42,599 bases of DNA, taken from assembly GCA_902792435.1 (NCBI GenBank), contig CADAZN010000032.1, forward strand, positions 1 through 42,599, written 5' to 3'. A model generated the notes under the pieces. That model saw only the letters and a list, made by a program, of their open reading frames with translations. It ran no database searches and was not told the DNA's origin. The position numbers were made by a program, and so were the translations under genes. The stretch's first letter is position 1. Every line of letters begins with the position of its first letter. This DNA is from an uncultured Bacteroidales bacterium (GTDB lineage: Bacteria > Bacteroidota > Bacteroidia > Bacteroidales > Muribaculaceae). Of the stretch, positions 1-6,655 are shown piece by piece.

Positions 1-66
1 CTATCGATAAGGCGTCAAAAAAACCGCTCAACTCGGAACGGGGTCCTCGTGAGCCGAAAAGCGATG

Positions 67-97
67 CAAAATTACAACCCTTTTCCGACATGGCAAA
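67..97 (-). promoter_or_regulatory. Leftward vegetative promoter for a gene outside the window
   Basis: On the minus strand a TAATTTTG -7 box (74 to 67) lies 19 bp from a TTTG -33 box (97 to 94), the Bacteroidetes vegetative pattern. Transcription would start near 60 and leave the window to the left. The start codon of the driven gene is not visible. Confidence 0.55.
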
Positions 98-230
98 ATC
101 TTTTCACGTTTTTTTTCAAAAAAAATCGCCTTTTTCTGCATTTGGAGTGATTCGGGACACCAGAGTGGGCGTTCAGGACAGAATGCACGGTACACGACAC
201 CCCGGAAAACATGTAGAACTTGAGACATGG

Positions 231-345
231 AATCACCAGAATCAGTGGAATCAGTGGAATCAGTGGAATCAGTCAACCTGGTTCAGGAATAGGAGTGGAT
301 AGGAAGGGATAGGAAGGGATAGGAAGGGATAAGAAGGGATATGAG
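231..345. repeat. Two short tandem repeats: 9-bp GGAATCAGT units and 10-bp AGGAAGGGAT units
   Basis: Positions 231-273 hold about four copies of a 9-bp unit (GGAATCAGT; the first copy is degenerate). Positions 291-340 hold five copies of a 10-bp unit (AGGAAGGGAT), three of them identical. Purine-rich, G-rich sequence follows to about 415. No convincing gene lies in 1-686: open frames across the repeats only show repetitive residues such as STDSTD. The rest of this interval holds the leftward promoter and the promoter of the gene at 687. Confidence 0.8.
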
Positions 346-619
346 GGGCCAGGGTGGACGTGGAGGACAGAATGGACACATGGGGCGCGTGGGGCAGATG
401 GGACAGATGGGGAGTCAACTTTTTTCAGGCAAAGACAATGGGGCATTTGATTTTTCATGGTGTGCTTATATTATATTTAATAAGGTGTATAGTTTTTGGG
501 GGCAAAGGTAGGGGGAGGAAATAGAGGAAGACAAGGGTGAAATAATAGTATTGTTGATAATGGTAGATTGGGGGGATGTACTGGATGTAAAAAAGTTTAT
601 GTAAATTTTACGCAAATTA

Positions 620-651
620 TTTGGAAAAATAAAGTTACTTTTGTATTTTTG
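620..651 (+). promoter_or_regulatory. Promoter of the ADP-ribosylglycohydrolase gene
   Basis: TTTG at 620-623, 20 bp, then TATTTTTG at 644-651. This is a full match to the Bacteroidetes -33/-7 pattern, 35 bp before the start codon. Confidence 0.75.
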
Positions 652-686
652 CAGTAGAATAACAATAACGCAACAAAAAATTTACT

Positions 687-1739
687 ATGAACACATTACA
701 AGACAGAATAAGGGGTTCGCTCATGGGTGGTGCTATTGGCGATGCATTAGGATACCCTGTGGAGTTTACTGGTTCTCTTGAGAGAATACAGGAAAAGTAT
801 GGCGAGCGAGGTATCACACGTCTCGCAACCTCAACCAGGGCGACAGACAACAATAAGGCAGTAGTGTCGGACGACACTCAGATGACCTTGTTCACAGCAA
901 ACGGAATACTGAATGCGAAACGCCTAGACATGAGCATGAAGCAAAGCATATGTCGTGCCTACGTCGAGTGGTATCTCACCCAAATTGGAAAAAAATCGAG
1001 TAAGTTTAACGACTGCTGGATCAGTAGCATACCGGAATTGAACGCAAACCGCGCACCAGGCAACACTTGCTTGTCATCATTATATACCATATATAATGGC
1101 AAGAAGCCATTTAACAACAGCAAGGGTTGTGGTGGCGTGATGCGCGTTGCCCCAATTCCTTTATATGCGGCTGTTGATTCGAGAATGGATGTGGAAGAAG
1201 CTGCCCTACTTGCTGGTGAGGCAGCCAAAATCACACATCAAAATCCACTCGGCTACATTCCTGCGGCATTGATGGCCCACATCATCTACCGACTGGCACT
1301 GGATGAAGCTCCCACACTAGCAGCACTTAAACAATATATCATTGAAGGAATGGAAGCTCTAGAAAAACTATATCCAGAGAACCTCAATGACGTAAAAGAG
1401 ATGCAGGCACTTGTGAAACAAGCTATTAATTGCTCAGAGAACGAGAAAACTGACATTGAGAACATTATCACCCTAGGAGAAGGATGGGTTGGTGACGAAG
1501 CATTGGTCATCGCTCTTTATTGCTGCATGCGTCACTTCGACAGCTTTGAAGACGCATTGATAGCTTCGGTGAATCACGGTGGCGACAGCGATAGTACAGG
1601 AGCCGTGACTGGCAACATCCTGGGTGCCGCTGTGGGCTATGATGCCATACCACATTATTATAAGGAGGACCTTGAGATGCACGACTTAATACTCCACATG
1701 GCCGACGACCTGTTTCAAGGTGAAATAACAGAGATTTAA
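687..1739 (+). CDS. ADP-ribosylglycohydrolase family protein
   Basis: This 350-residue protein belongs to the DraG/ADP-ribosylglycohydrolase family, which removes ADP-ribose from proteins or small molecules using a two-magnesium centre. The family signatures are in the right order: GGAIGDALG near residues 14-22, SDDTQ at 61-65 (metal ligands), GCGGVMR at 147-153, THQNP at 183-187 and NHGGDSDSTG at 296-305 (second metal-binding block). There is no signal peptide, so it is cytoplasmic. Length is normal and all metal-binding blocks are intact. The start is the first in-frame ATG after a strong promoter. It appears monocistronic, since the next gene has its own promoter. The natural substrate cannot be read from the sequence: no ADP-ribosyltransferase is adjacent, so this is not an obvious toxin-antitoxin pair. 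Confidence 0.93.
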   Translation: MNTLQDRIRGSLMGGAIGDALGYPVEFTGSLERIQEKYGERGITRLATSTRATDNNKAVVSDDTQMTLFTANGILNAKRLDMSMKQSICRAYVEWYLTQIGKKSSKFNDCWISSIPELNANRAPGNTCLSSLYTIYNGKKPFNNSKGCGGVMRVAPIPLYAAVDSRMDVEEAALLAGEAAKITHQNPLGYIPAALMAHIIYRLALDEAPTLAALKQYIIEGMEALEKLYPENLNDVKEMQALVKQAINCSENEKTDIENIITLGEGWVGDEALVIALYCCMRHFDSFEDALIASVNHGGDSDSTGAVTGNILGAAVGYDAIPHYYKEDLEMHDLILHMADDLFQGEITEI

Positions 1740-1744
1740 ATTTT

Positions 1745-1776
1745 TTTGGAAAAGTCGGCGATTGTACTTATCTTTG
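1745..1776 (+). promoter_or_regulatory. Promoter of the small secreted protein at 1821
   Basis: TTTG at 1745-1748, 20 bp, then TATCTTTG at 1769-1776. It begins only 5 bp after the preceding stop codon. Confidence 0.75.
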
Positions 1777-1820
1777 TGAAATAAAAACTAATAACTACTC
1801 ACTAAAAACATAAGACTACT

Positions 1821-2396
1821 ATGAAACTTCGCACTACAATCCTCATGTTAGCTTTATTGGCCACAACTTCGCTTGTGACTGCTCAAAACCACGAGAAGCG
1901 CATGGCGCAGATTCGCCAGGCCTATGCCGACAGGCTCGAAATTATGAAAAACAACCCTTATGATGTTCCTTGCAACGAGATAAGCGTGGATGTGTCGCAG
2001 AACCTTCCAGGCTCAGGCATTCATGAGCGTCACGAGAAGTATTACTTCACCCAAGAGCAGTATAGCGAGGACGGCAAAATGGCGAGCCTTCTCTACTTTG
2101 CCACTTGCAATGAAACCTACACAATGGGCATGCATGTGTACAAATGGGAATTCCTGTGGGATGCCATGGAAGGCGACCCAATGTTTGCGCTGCTGGTACG
2201 TCAAGAGGGCGACGCCAGGAAGGAATATCGCTTTTACTTCGAGAACAACAAGGTGATAAAGGTTGTTCCTGAAGTCAAGCAATGGCCTGATAAAGACATG
2301 ATGAGCCTTCACCCCTATGTAATCGACAAGCCTGCCGATGTGCTCAAACTCATGAAGCAGTATCAAACAACCTTCAAAACGCTACTGCAAGAGTAG
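1821..2396 (+). CDS. Small secreted protein of unknown function
   Basis: This 191-residue protein starts with a clear signal peptide (MKLRTT followed by a Leu/Ala-rich core, cleavage predicted near TAQ at residue 22). It has no lipobox, so it is probably periplasmic or surface-released. The mature part begins with a charged helical stretch (residues 23-45). It then has a mixed region containing the only two cysteines (CNE near residue 51, TCNE near 96), which could form a disulfide. I do not recognise a family. It has its own promoter and is followed by non-coding sequence, so it is probably monocistronic. Codon usage resembles the neighbouring core genes. Confidence 0.8.
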   Translation: MKLRTTILMLALLATTSLVTAQNHEKRMAQIRQAYADRLEIMKNNPYDVPCNEISVDVSQNLPGSGIHERHEKYYFTQEQYSEDGKMASLLYFATCNETYTMGMHVYKWEFLWDAMEGDPMFALLVRQEGDARKEYRFYFENNKVIKVVPEVKQWPDKDMMSLHPYVIDKPADVLKLMKQYQTTFKTLLQE

Positions 2397-2650
2397 TTTT
2401 TCAGTTATAAGTTTTTTTACGACAATTAAGGACAATATATTTTTTCATTAATTGTTGTTTTCTTAGCCATTCGGCTTTTGAGTATTATAGACAATTGACT
2501 CAGACTTTTTTAGTTTTCTGTTTTCAGTTATCAGTTTTTCATACTCCCCCATAAAAGGGTGTGCCAGATTTTGACACATCATCCTACTTTTGTACCATTA
2601 GCTATAATAAAAAGTGGATAAATGAGTATTTTTGAAAAATAGTAGTAATT
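2397..2650. other. Intergenic stretch with fragments of dispersed repeats
   Basis: No gene is seen here. It holds a 15-bp GACAATTAAGGACAA match at 2421-2435, identical to the ends of the longer repeats at 6311, 9206 and beyond. It also holds CAGTTATAAG/CAGTTATCAG microrepeats (2402, 2524). A GGGTGTG...GACACATC stretch at 2557-2580 resembles a degenerate inverted copy of the terminator at 3759. An isolated TACTTTTG box lies at 2585-2592 without a well-placed -33. Confidence 0.5.
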
Positions 2651-2651
2651 A

Positions 2652-2683
2652 TTTGCAGGTAAATAAATAAACAACTATATTTG
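2652..2683 (+). promoter_or_regulatory. Promoter of a structured non-coding transcript
   Basis: TTTG at 2652-2655, 20 bp, then TATATTTG at 2676-2683: a perfect pattern with no start codon of a credible gene close downstream. Transcription should begin near 2690. Confidence 0.75.
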
Positions 2684-2689
2684 CGGTTG

Positions 2690-2895
2690 GATTGCAGAGG
2701 TAATCTAAATATTGAATTCTAAAATACAAAAGCGTTTTGCTTATCACTCATAGTTGGAAACTTAGGAACTTTTCAGTAAGAAGTGAGGATGGCAAAATGG
2801 CTTGCGTGTATAGCGTGAGCTGTTATTCCCACCTTCTTCTTAAGGTTTCCTAAGACCTCCAACTAGAGGTGTGGCAATTCAGTCCACGCTTTTTT
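2690..2895 (+). ncRNA. Candidate ~205-nt structured RNA (6S-like architecture or leader RNA)
   Basis: A transcript from the promoter at 2652-2683 would contain a long imperfect hairpin. AGTTGG at 2752-2757 pairs with CCAACT at 2859-2864, and CTTAGGAA at 2761-2768 pairs with TTCCTAAG at 2847-2854. AAGAAG near 2778-2783 faces a CTTCTT stretch near 2833-2838. An unpaired apical region of about 40 nt follows, including a small GCG..CGT hairpin. The transcript ends at an intrinsic terminator (2869-2895). There is no convincing open frame. A long interrupted stem of this size recalls 6S RNA or other Bacteroidales RNA motifs, but I cannot confirm a family. It could also be the 5' leader of the gene at 2947, which lacks a visible promoter of its own. 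Confidence 0.6.
2869..2895 (+). terminator. Intrinsic terminator closing the candidate RNA
   Basis: Six-bp stem GTGTGG/CCACGC with a 9-nt loop, followed directly by six T residues. Confidence 0.65.
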
Positions 2896-2946
2896 GTTGA
2901 ATTATTAAAGTCGAACATGGACTGTTGTTGACAAACTTTATGCAGT

Positions 2947-3732
2947 ATGAAAAAATTCTTAATCTTTTTTGCAGCGGCATTGATTACTCTTTGCTCTTAT
3001 GCTGATGAATCTTGTCCTTCTGCTTTGAATTTAGCTTTGCTTAATGGAGATGATCCCTCACAGGTTGAGGTTGAGATTCAGCTTTTTAACACTAGTTCCA
3101 ATCTCTTTGGTTTTTCTTTGATTGTTGAGAAGGATCCAAATTGTGAGAACATTCAATGGAAGGGAATAGGCCAGTATTGGTTTTATTTAGATTTTGAAAG
3201 TTATTTTGATGTTATCCTTGCAAACTTGGAAATTCCTGCTGGTCAAGATATTAATGACCCAGATTTCTTCTTTAGTCATTTGGATATTAAAGCATATCCA
3301 ACTAATAACATAATGCAAATTAAAGAAGAGCTCTGGGTTCCATCTAACTTCTTCTACCCAGTTTTGGAAGAGCCAACAGGTGTTTGCAAGTTCGCACTAG
3401 ATATGTCTAGCTGTGAAGATGGTGACTATCAGCTTTATGTCGCTAAAGATCCAACTGATTATAATGGTAGTTTGTATTACAAATATCCAGATGGTCGTCA
3501 CTCCTGGCAAATTGATGAACCAATGGTTTTAACTCTTACAAAGCAAGGCAATATTGTTGTTGAGAAACAGAGAAGAAATGCAACTTATGTTCCATCGTCT
3601 TTTACTAGCATTAGCACTATCAACACTGATGACAAAGTAGATGGTCGCATCTTCGATCTTCAGGGTCGTGAACTTCAAAGTGCTCCTGAGCACGGAATCT
3701 ACATTCAGAATGGTAAGAAGTATATTAAGTAA
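2947..3732 (+). CDS. Secreted protein with T9SS-like C-terminal tail
   Basis: This 261-residue protein has a signal peptide (MKKFLIFFAAALITLCSYA, cleavage near residue 19). The body is beta-rich and acidic. The last ~35 residues (DGRIFDLQGRELQ...GIYIQNGKKYIK) match the short tail common on Bacteroidales secreted proteins, which resembles type IX secretion sorting domains. Surface export by T9SS is therefore an inference. The middle part matches no family I know. It is visibly more AT-rich, with T-ending codons, than its neighbours, which hints at separate ancestry. No TAnnTTTG box is seen in the 50 bp between the upstream terminator and the ATG, so expression may depend on read-through from the RNA promoter at 2652. 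Confidence 0.82.
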   Translation: MKKFLIFFAAALITLCSYADESCPSALNLALLNGDDPSQVEVEIQLFNTSSNLFGFSLIVEKDPNCENIQWKGIGQYWFYLDFESYFDVILANLEIPAGQDINDPDFFFSHLDIKAYPTNNIMQIKEELWVPSNFFYPVLEEPTGVCKFALDMSSCEDGDYQLYVAKDPTDYNGSLYYKYPDGRHSWQIDEPMVLTLTKQGNIVVEKQRRNATYVPSSFTSISTINTDDKVDGRIFDLQGRELQSAPEHGIYIQNGKKYIK

Positions 3733-3758
3733 TTAACTCAGGTTGCTTTAATAAAGGA

Positions 3759-3788
3759 GGGTGTGTCAAAATTCTGCACACCCTTTTT
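3759..3788 (+). terminator. Intrinsic terminator after the secreted protein
   Basis: Perfect 7-bp stem GGGTGTG/CACACCC (3759-3765 with 3777-3783), then TTTTT. Confidence 0.85.
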
Positions 3789-3915
3789 GTATCTTTCCAT
3801 CTCTTGCGTAACATATTGTGAAACATATAAATAACCCTTTGTCTTAAAGAGGGAACTGAGATATAGTTTTCAGTTATCAGTATTCAGTTTTTCACACCCC
3901 CTGGAAACTAATGGA

Positions 3916-6177
3916 TTAGAGGTAGCGGGCTGTGACTGAGTCGTTGCATGCGAGTATGCCTGATGGTGTGCCCGCATAGATTATGCGTCCACCATTCTCG
4001 CCGGCGCCTGGGCCCATCTCGATGACAAAGTCGGCTGCCTTGATGACGTCGGTGTTGTGCTCTACCACATAGACAGTGTTTCCCTCATCGACCATGCGGT
4101 TGAACAACTCAATGAGGTGGTGCACATCCTTTAGGTGAAGACCGTCGGTAGGTTCGTCGATGATGAAGATACCCCGCTGACCTCCCTTGTCGACTGGTGA
4201 AGTGTAAGACTGCAGATAGGATGCTATCTTCATGCGCTGCAACTCGCCGCCAGAGAGGGTGCTCAGCGCCTGGTTAAGATGCAGATAGTCAAGTCCCACA
4301 ATCATGAGTGGTCGCAGCTTTTCCTCGATGGGAGTACCTGCAAAGAACTCGCTGGCGCGACGCACACTCAGGTCCATCACCTCGGCAATGTTCTTGCCGT
4401 CAAGGGTGAATTGCAAGGCTTCCTTAGAGTAGCGAAGGCCACCGCAAGCCTCACATGTGGTCTCGATGTTATCCATAAACGCCATTTCCGAAATCACCAC
4501 GCCCTTGCCGCCGCACACGGGGCAGCCACCCTTGCCATTGAAGGTGAAATACTTCTCCTGCATCTTGTGGGCGCGAGCAAAGCGCTTGCGAATGTCGGGC
4601 GCAACGTCCATATAGGTTGCCGGCGTAGAGCGTAGACTCGCACCAATATTCTTTTGGCTGATATATACAATGCCATCCTGAGCACGACGGAAGCACTCCA
4701 TGAGCGAACTCTTTCCGGAGCCCGCAACACCTGCCACCACGGTAAAGACACCTAGCGGCAAGTCAACATCCACATTCTTTAAGTTGTGCAGTGAAGCTCC
4801 ATGCAGCGAAAAATGGCCAGTGGCTTGGCGAGGCGACATGTTGAACTCTCCTCGCTGACTCAACATTGTGCCTGTGGCAGTGCCGCAATGCAGCAGTTGG
4901 TCGTAGTTTCCCTCAAATATTATCTGTCCTCCCCTACTTCCTGGCCCAGGACCAAGGTCAACAATGTGGTCGGCTATGGCAATCATCTCCTTGTGATGCT
5001 CAACGAGCAGCACGGTGTTGCCGGCATCGCGCAGACGCCGCACCGAGTGCTTCATTTTCTCGATGTCGTGGTCGTGCAGGCCCGTGCTAGGCTCATCGAG
5101 GATATAGAGCACGTCGGCAAGCGACGAGTTGATATATTTTGCAATCTTGCAGCGTTGAGCCTCACCACCCGAGAGAGTGCCCACAGCGCGGTCCAGACTC
5201 AAGTAGCCAAGCCCTATCTCCTCAAGCGCTGTGAGTCGGGCACTTATTGCCTTCTTCAAGTCTACTGCCAGCGGTGAATTAAGAGCCTTAATCCACTGGT
5301 TAAGCTTGGTGATCGACATGGCGCAAGCCTCGGCAATGTTGATGCCCTCAATCTTGCACGATAGCACACGAGGGCTCAGGCGCGTGCCGCCGCAGTCGGG
5401 GCAAGTGCCCATGTTGAGCATTGGGTTGAGCACAGCTGCATGTAGCAGGCCTTCCTCGCTGTTGATGATGCTGCGATACATGCGCGGAATAATTCCCTCA
5501 TATTTCGCACTCTTAGGCCAATTTGAGGGAGGGTTCTTGAGCCTAATTTGCGGACTATTGAGGAACAGGTCCAGTTCCTCGGGGCTGTAGTCCTTGATTT
5601 TCTTGTCAAGGTCGAACAGGCCACTGTGGGCATAGCGAATCCATCGCCAGCCACCCTTGCCGAAGGCGATGTAGTGGATGGTGTCCTCATCGTTGAGGCT
5701 CTTGTCGAAGTCAACGAGTTTGTGGATGTCGAGCTCTCGAATCTCGCCAAGTCCCGAGCAGCGCGGGCAGCTGCCCTCGGGGTGGTTGAAACTAAACGAC
5801 TCGGCATAGCCCACCCATGGCTGTCCCACACGCGAGAATAGCAGTCGCAGCAACGCTGCTATGTCGGTATAGGTCGCAACCGTTGAGCGCGAGTTCTGCG
5901 CGGGCTTCTTCTGGTCGATGACAATGGCGATGGGCAGATTCTCGATGGCATCGACGTGTGGACGACCATACTTGGGCAGATATTGCTGCACAAACGAGGG
6001 GAAGGTGTCGTTCAGCTCCCTTCGCGACTTAGCGGCTATAGTGTCGAGTACCAGCGAACTCTTTCCCGAGCCCGAAACGCCCGTGAACACGGTTATCTGA
6101 TGCTTTGGAATCTCGAGCGATACATCCTTGAGGTTGTTCTCCCGAGCTCCACGAATTATGATTTTGTCATGTGTCAT
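3916..6177 (-). CDS. UvrA-like excinuclease ATPase, short form
   Basis: This 753-residue protein has two ABC ATPase halves in UvrA arrangement. The first half has Walker A GVSGSGKSS at residues 33-41, zinc-finger cysteines CPRC (137-140) and CPDC (259-262), signature LSGGEAQR (335-342) and Walker B LDEPSTGLH (360-368). The second half has Walker A GVAGSGKSS at 483-491, CPVC (552-555) and CEAC (575-578), signature LSGGELQR (641-648) and Walker B IIDEP (672-676). Canonical UvrA is about 940 residues. The deficit lies mainly between Walker A and the signature of the first half, where UvrA carries its UvrB-binding domain, so this looks like the UvrA2/DrrC-like class. Those proteins bind DNA and are linked to tolerance of DNA-intercalating drugs, but the role here is inferred. 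It is a single gene with its own promoter, transcribed convergently with the gene at 2947. Confidence 0.9.
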   Translation of the reverse strand: MTHDKIIIRGARENNLKDVSLEIPKHQITVFTGVSGSGKSSLVLDTIAAKSRRELNDTFPSFVQQYLPKYGRPHVDAIENLPIAIVIDQKKPAQNSRSTVATYTDIAALLRLLFSRVGQPWVGYAESFSFNHPEGSCPRCSGLGEIRELDIHKLVDFDKSLNDEDTIHYIAFGKGGWRWIRYAHSGLFDLDKKIKDYSPEELDLFLNSPQIRLKNPPSNWPKSAKYEGIIPRMYRSIINSEEGLLHAAVLNPMLNMGTCPDCGGTRLSPRVLSCKIEGINIAEACAMSITKLNQWIKALNSPLAVDLKKAISARLTALEEIGLGYLSLDRAVGTLSGGEAQRCKIAKYINSSLADVLYILDEPSTGLHDHDIEKMKHSVRRLRDAGNTVLLVEHHKEMIAIADHIVDLGPGPGSRGGQIIFEGNYDQLLHCGTATGTMLSQRGEFNMSPRQATGHFSLHGASLHNLKNVDVDLPLGVFTVVAGVAGSGKSSLMECFRRAQDGIVYISQKNIGASLRSTPATYMDVAPDIRKRFARAHKMQEKYFTFNGKGGCPVCGGKGVVISEMAFMDNIETTCEACGGLRYSKEALQFTLDGKNIAEVMDLSVRRASEFFAGTPIEEKLRPLMIVGLDYLHLNQALSTLSGGELQRMKIASYLQSYTSPVDKGGQRGIFIIDEPTDGLHLKDVHHLIELFNRMVDEGNTVYVVEHNTDVIKAADFVIEMGPGAGENGGRIIYAGTPSGILACNDSVTARYL

Positions 6178-6199
6178 TGTGTTGCAAAAAAATAACCCA

Positions 6200-6230
6200 C
6201 AAAGGTAGCAAATACTTTTCAGTTATCAAA
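6200..6230 (-). promoter_or_regulatory. Promoter of the uvrA-like gene
   Basis: On the minus strand TTTG (6230 to 6227), 19 bp, TACCTTTG (6207 to 6200), about 23 bp upstream of the ATG. Confidence 0.7.
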
Positions 6231-6310
6231 AACATGATAATGAAAGCAGCCACCACAATCACTGTGGGTCAAACAAAAAGGTGGAACGTGAACGTAATCG
6301 GTGTTCTCTT

Positions 6311-6538
6311 GTAAGACAATTAAGGACAAGACATTGTTGCACTAGATGGTGTTTTATTAAGGACAATTGTCGCAGGAACCACCCTCACTGGGATTCAAAC
6401 AAAAACAACAAAGCCTGACAAGAACAACAAAATTCTTGTTGGCTTTGTTTGTATTTGTTGACTTTGTTTGATTTAGTTAAGACAATTAAGGACAAGACAT
6501 TGTTGCACTAGACAGTGTTTTGTTAAGGACAATTTGCA
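6311..6538 (+). repeat. Dispersed ~225-bp palindromic repeat, copy A
   Basis: The element begins and ends with related ~53-bp modules (GACAATTAAGGACAA ... TTAAGGACAATT; 6315-6367 and 6481-6533). Between them is a strong hairpin of the form ACAAAGCC-TG-ACAAGAA / TTCTTGT-T-GGCTTTGT (about 6408-6450). Nearly the same 225 bp recurs at 9206 in direct orientation, and a more divergent copy lies at 16350 in opposite orientation. A shared 22-bp stretch (GTCAAACAAAAAGG...) also occurs just upstream at 6269 and at the tail of copy B. No open frame or transposase is seen, so it resembles a non-autonomous element. Confidence 0.88.
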
Positions 6539-6582
6539 GTAGGCACTTGTTTTGTCTTTTTTCTTTTTCTAAAAAACAGTTG

Positions 6583-6590
6583 TATTTTTG
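6583..6590 (+). promoter_or_regulatory. Probable -7 box of the BspA-like gene
   Basis: TATTTTTG fits the -7 consensus and sits 65 bp before the chosen ATG, but no good -33 lies 19-21 bp upstream: the nearest TTTG is 28 bp away. The promoter may be weak or need an activator. Confidence 0.4.
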
Positions 6591-6655
6591 CGATTATTTG
6601 TTTAAATTCGCAACCAAAACAACCAATTACATTGCAAACCATAAATCATACAATT

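Noticed and set aside
28-276. 82-codon leftward frame with STDSTD repeats
   Set aside because: It is created by the 9-bp tandem repeat. The leftward promoter at 67-97 lies inside this frame and would start transcription downstream of its start codon.
231-340. Possible CRISPR-like array
   Set aside because: Units are 9-10 bp and directly adjacent with no spacers. No cas genes are present anywhere in the window.
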